From: Comamonas sp.
GTDB lineage: Bacteria > Pseudomonadota > Gammaproteobacteria > Burkholderiales > Burkholderiaceae_C
Length of the DNA: 7,284 nucleotides
Direction of reading: 5' to 3'
Assembly: GCA_019236485.1 (NCBI GenBank)
Contig: JAFAIY010000620.1
Span: forward strand, 1-7,284
In this document: one piece after another, positions 6,047-7,284 of the stretch
Position numbering within the stretch: position 1 is the first letter of the stretch
Layout of the letters: each line of letters starts with the position of its first letter
Notes under the pieces: model-generated
Told to the model about the DNA's origin: nothing
Seen by the model: only the letters and a program-made list of their open reading frames with translations
The model's database searches: none
Translations under genes and position numbers: made by a program

Positions 6047-7284
6047 TCAGACAGGAATACTCAGCTGGAACCGCACCGAGCTATCCCCTCCGGAGCTTTC
6101 CAGGTAGGCCTCTCCTCCATGCAGCTCGGCAATCCGACGCACCAGATACAGGCCCAGGCCCGCTCCCGGAGACTGCTGCGCCTGACGACCACGGAAGTAT
6201 TTTTCGAACAGATGCTGTACCTCGTCGGAAGGTATCTCGGCGCCTGGATTGCTCACCCTGAAGGCAAATCTGCCCTGCGGTTGTTCCAGGACCTCCAGGT
6301 CGAACCGCAAACCAGGCTGGGTGTGGCGGTCGGCATTTGCCAAGAGATTGCGCACTGCCACCCGCAACAGTTCCAGATCGCACCATAGCCGCTCGGGTAT
6401 GGTGGCGTCATACAGTCTCACCCGGTCATCGGGCCAGTCGGCGACTAGATCGTCCAGAAGCTCGCGCAGCTCCTCGCCCGAGCACTCCCGAGGCTGGAAC
6501 GGCGCCTGCTCGGTATTCATGCGGTCTGTACTCAGATACTCATCGACCAGAGCCACCATGCGCTTGGCGGCGTCGCGCAGATTGGTGCAGCGCGCCAGCG
6601 TCTTTTCACGCGCTGCATCGAGGTTGCGGGCAATCTGCTGGGCCGTGGTGTTGATGATGGCCAGCGGGGTGCGAAACTCATGCGAGATCATGGCGATGAA
6701 GTCCAGCTGCGACTGCCGGGTCCGGCGCTCGGTCTCCAGAGCTGCCCGCAGCTCGACCTCCAGATATTCCCGCCGTGCAATTTCCTGGCGCAAAGCGACG
6801 GTGCGGCGCAGCACTTCCTGCTCCAGCAGCTCGTTCTGCTGACCCACCAGAGTCACCACCCGTTGCTGCGCAGCCTCTTTCTCGCGGCGCATCCTGTCGT
6901 AGCCTTCGCTGAGTCTCACGCTCATCACGACCATGTGCACCAGAGTGCCCAAGGCCGTGGCGTTCTGGGTGATCACAGTGCTGGGCAGCAGTCCCAGATT
7001 GCGCAGAAAAGCCACCATCACGCCCGCGTAATAGATGCCGAATACCAGCAGAAAAGCGCGCGCCCGACCATCGTCGCGCGGCAGCAGCCACAGCGCCGTC
7101 CCGATCATGAGCACCATGGCCGTCAAGGCAGCAAGCTGCATCAGCTGCATGCCGGCTCCGATATTGCCCGCAATGACCAGCATGGCTGCAATCAGCCCGA
7201 CCGCAGAAAAGACGGCGATCAGGCCCCGGCTGAAGCGCGGCATGCGCTGCGCCAGTCCCAGCTGCAGATCGCTATAGAACACAC
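6047..7284 (-). CDS. Membrane sensor histidine kinase, 7TMR-DISM type, N-terminus cut by window edge
   Basis: This is the C-terminal part of a two-component sensor kinase. The frame stays open to the right edge; the GTG at 7282 is simply the first complete codon in view, so the real start lies outside. Numbering from that codon: four or five hydrophobic helices at about 18-125, with a family-like RARAFLLV...LGLLPS pattern, match the C-terminal membrane part of 7TMR-DISM proteins. A likely coiled coil covers 127-190. The HisKA dimerisation domain carries the phospho-acceptor H201 in SHEFRTPL. The HATPase domain has an N box (NLLANADRH, N312/N316), a G1-like motif NPGAEIP with N345 in place of the usual Asp, an F box (LFEKYFRG) and a G2 box GAGLGLYL (373-380). 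The domain set predicts autophosphorylation on H201 and transfer to a response regulator not in this window. No receiver domain is fused. The periplasmic ligand-binding part, if present, is outside the window. Confidence 0.93.
   Translation of the reverse strand, partial: VFYSDLQLGLAQRMPRFSRGLIAVFSAVGLIAAMLVIAGNIGAGMQLMQLAALTAMVLMIGTALWLLPRDDGRARAFLLVFGIYYAGVMVAFLRNLGLLPSTVITQNATALGTLVHMVVMSVRLSEGYDRMRREKEAAQQRVVTLVGQQNELLEQEVLRRTVALRQEIARREYLEVELRAALETERRTRQSQLDFIAMISHEFRTPLAIINTTAQQIARNLDAAREKTLARCTNLRDAAKRMVALVDEYLSTDRMNTEQAPFQPRECSGEELRELLDDLVADWPDDRVRLYDATIPERLWCDLELLRVAVRNLLANADRHTQPGLRFDLEVLEQPQGRFAFRVSNPGAEIPSDEVQHLFEKYFRGRQAQQSPGAGLGLYLVRRIAELHGGEAYLESSGGDSSVRFQLSIPV

Noticed and set aside
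7280..7284. GTG at 7282 as the start of the histidine kinase
   Set aside because: The frame is open to the edge, there is no room to see a ribosome binding site, and a 7TMR-DISM sensor should have more helices and usually a periplasmic domain before this point.

Overview
The window is high-GC DNA with strong G/C preference at third codon positions. Its gene families are typical of Burkholderiales, and a Comamonadaceae relative such as Comamonas is my best guess. That placement is inferred from protein style and base composition, not from a marker gene. Every gene I can support lies on the minus strand, so transcription runs from high to low coordinates.

Layout in order of transcription. 7284-6047: a membrane histidine kinase (7TMR-DISM type sensor, HisKA and HATPase domains) whose N-terminus is cut by the right edge. 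5841-4978: a complete ten-helix EamA/DMT-family exporter. 4840-4607: a 77-residue DUF333-type lipoprotein, followed by a good Rho-independent terminator at 4489-4459. 4235-3944: a compact self-contained unit too short for ordinary gene callers, with a sigma70-like promoter, a leader of about 100 nt, a 34-residue single-helix membrane protein (4098-3994) and a strong terminator 12 nt after its stop codon. 3643-320: a 1107-residue MASE3-PAS-GAF-PAS-GGDEF-EAL protein. Its GGDEF domain has lost the signature (SSDVY) and a metal-binding Asp (Asn713), while the EAL domain keeps the full catalytic set, so it should be a c-di-GMP phosphodiesterase. 319-1: mostly non-coding, with a doubtful start of another minus-strand gene running off the left edge.

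The genes do not form one obvious operon or pathway. Gaps of 138 to about 500 bases, two terminators and an internal promoter separate them. The common theme is membrane sensing and envelope function: two membrane-anchored signalling proteins, an exporter, a lipoprotein and a small membrane protein.

I see no mobile element, CRISPR array, tRNA, rRNA or complete novel multi-gene system. The most interesting item is the small membrane-protein unit at 3944-4235. Its leader carries a hairpin over the ribosome binding site and an overlapping upstream ORF. The inactivated-cyclase/intact-phosphodiesterase hybrid comes next.
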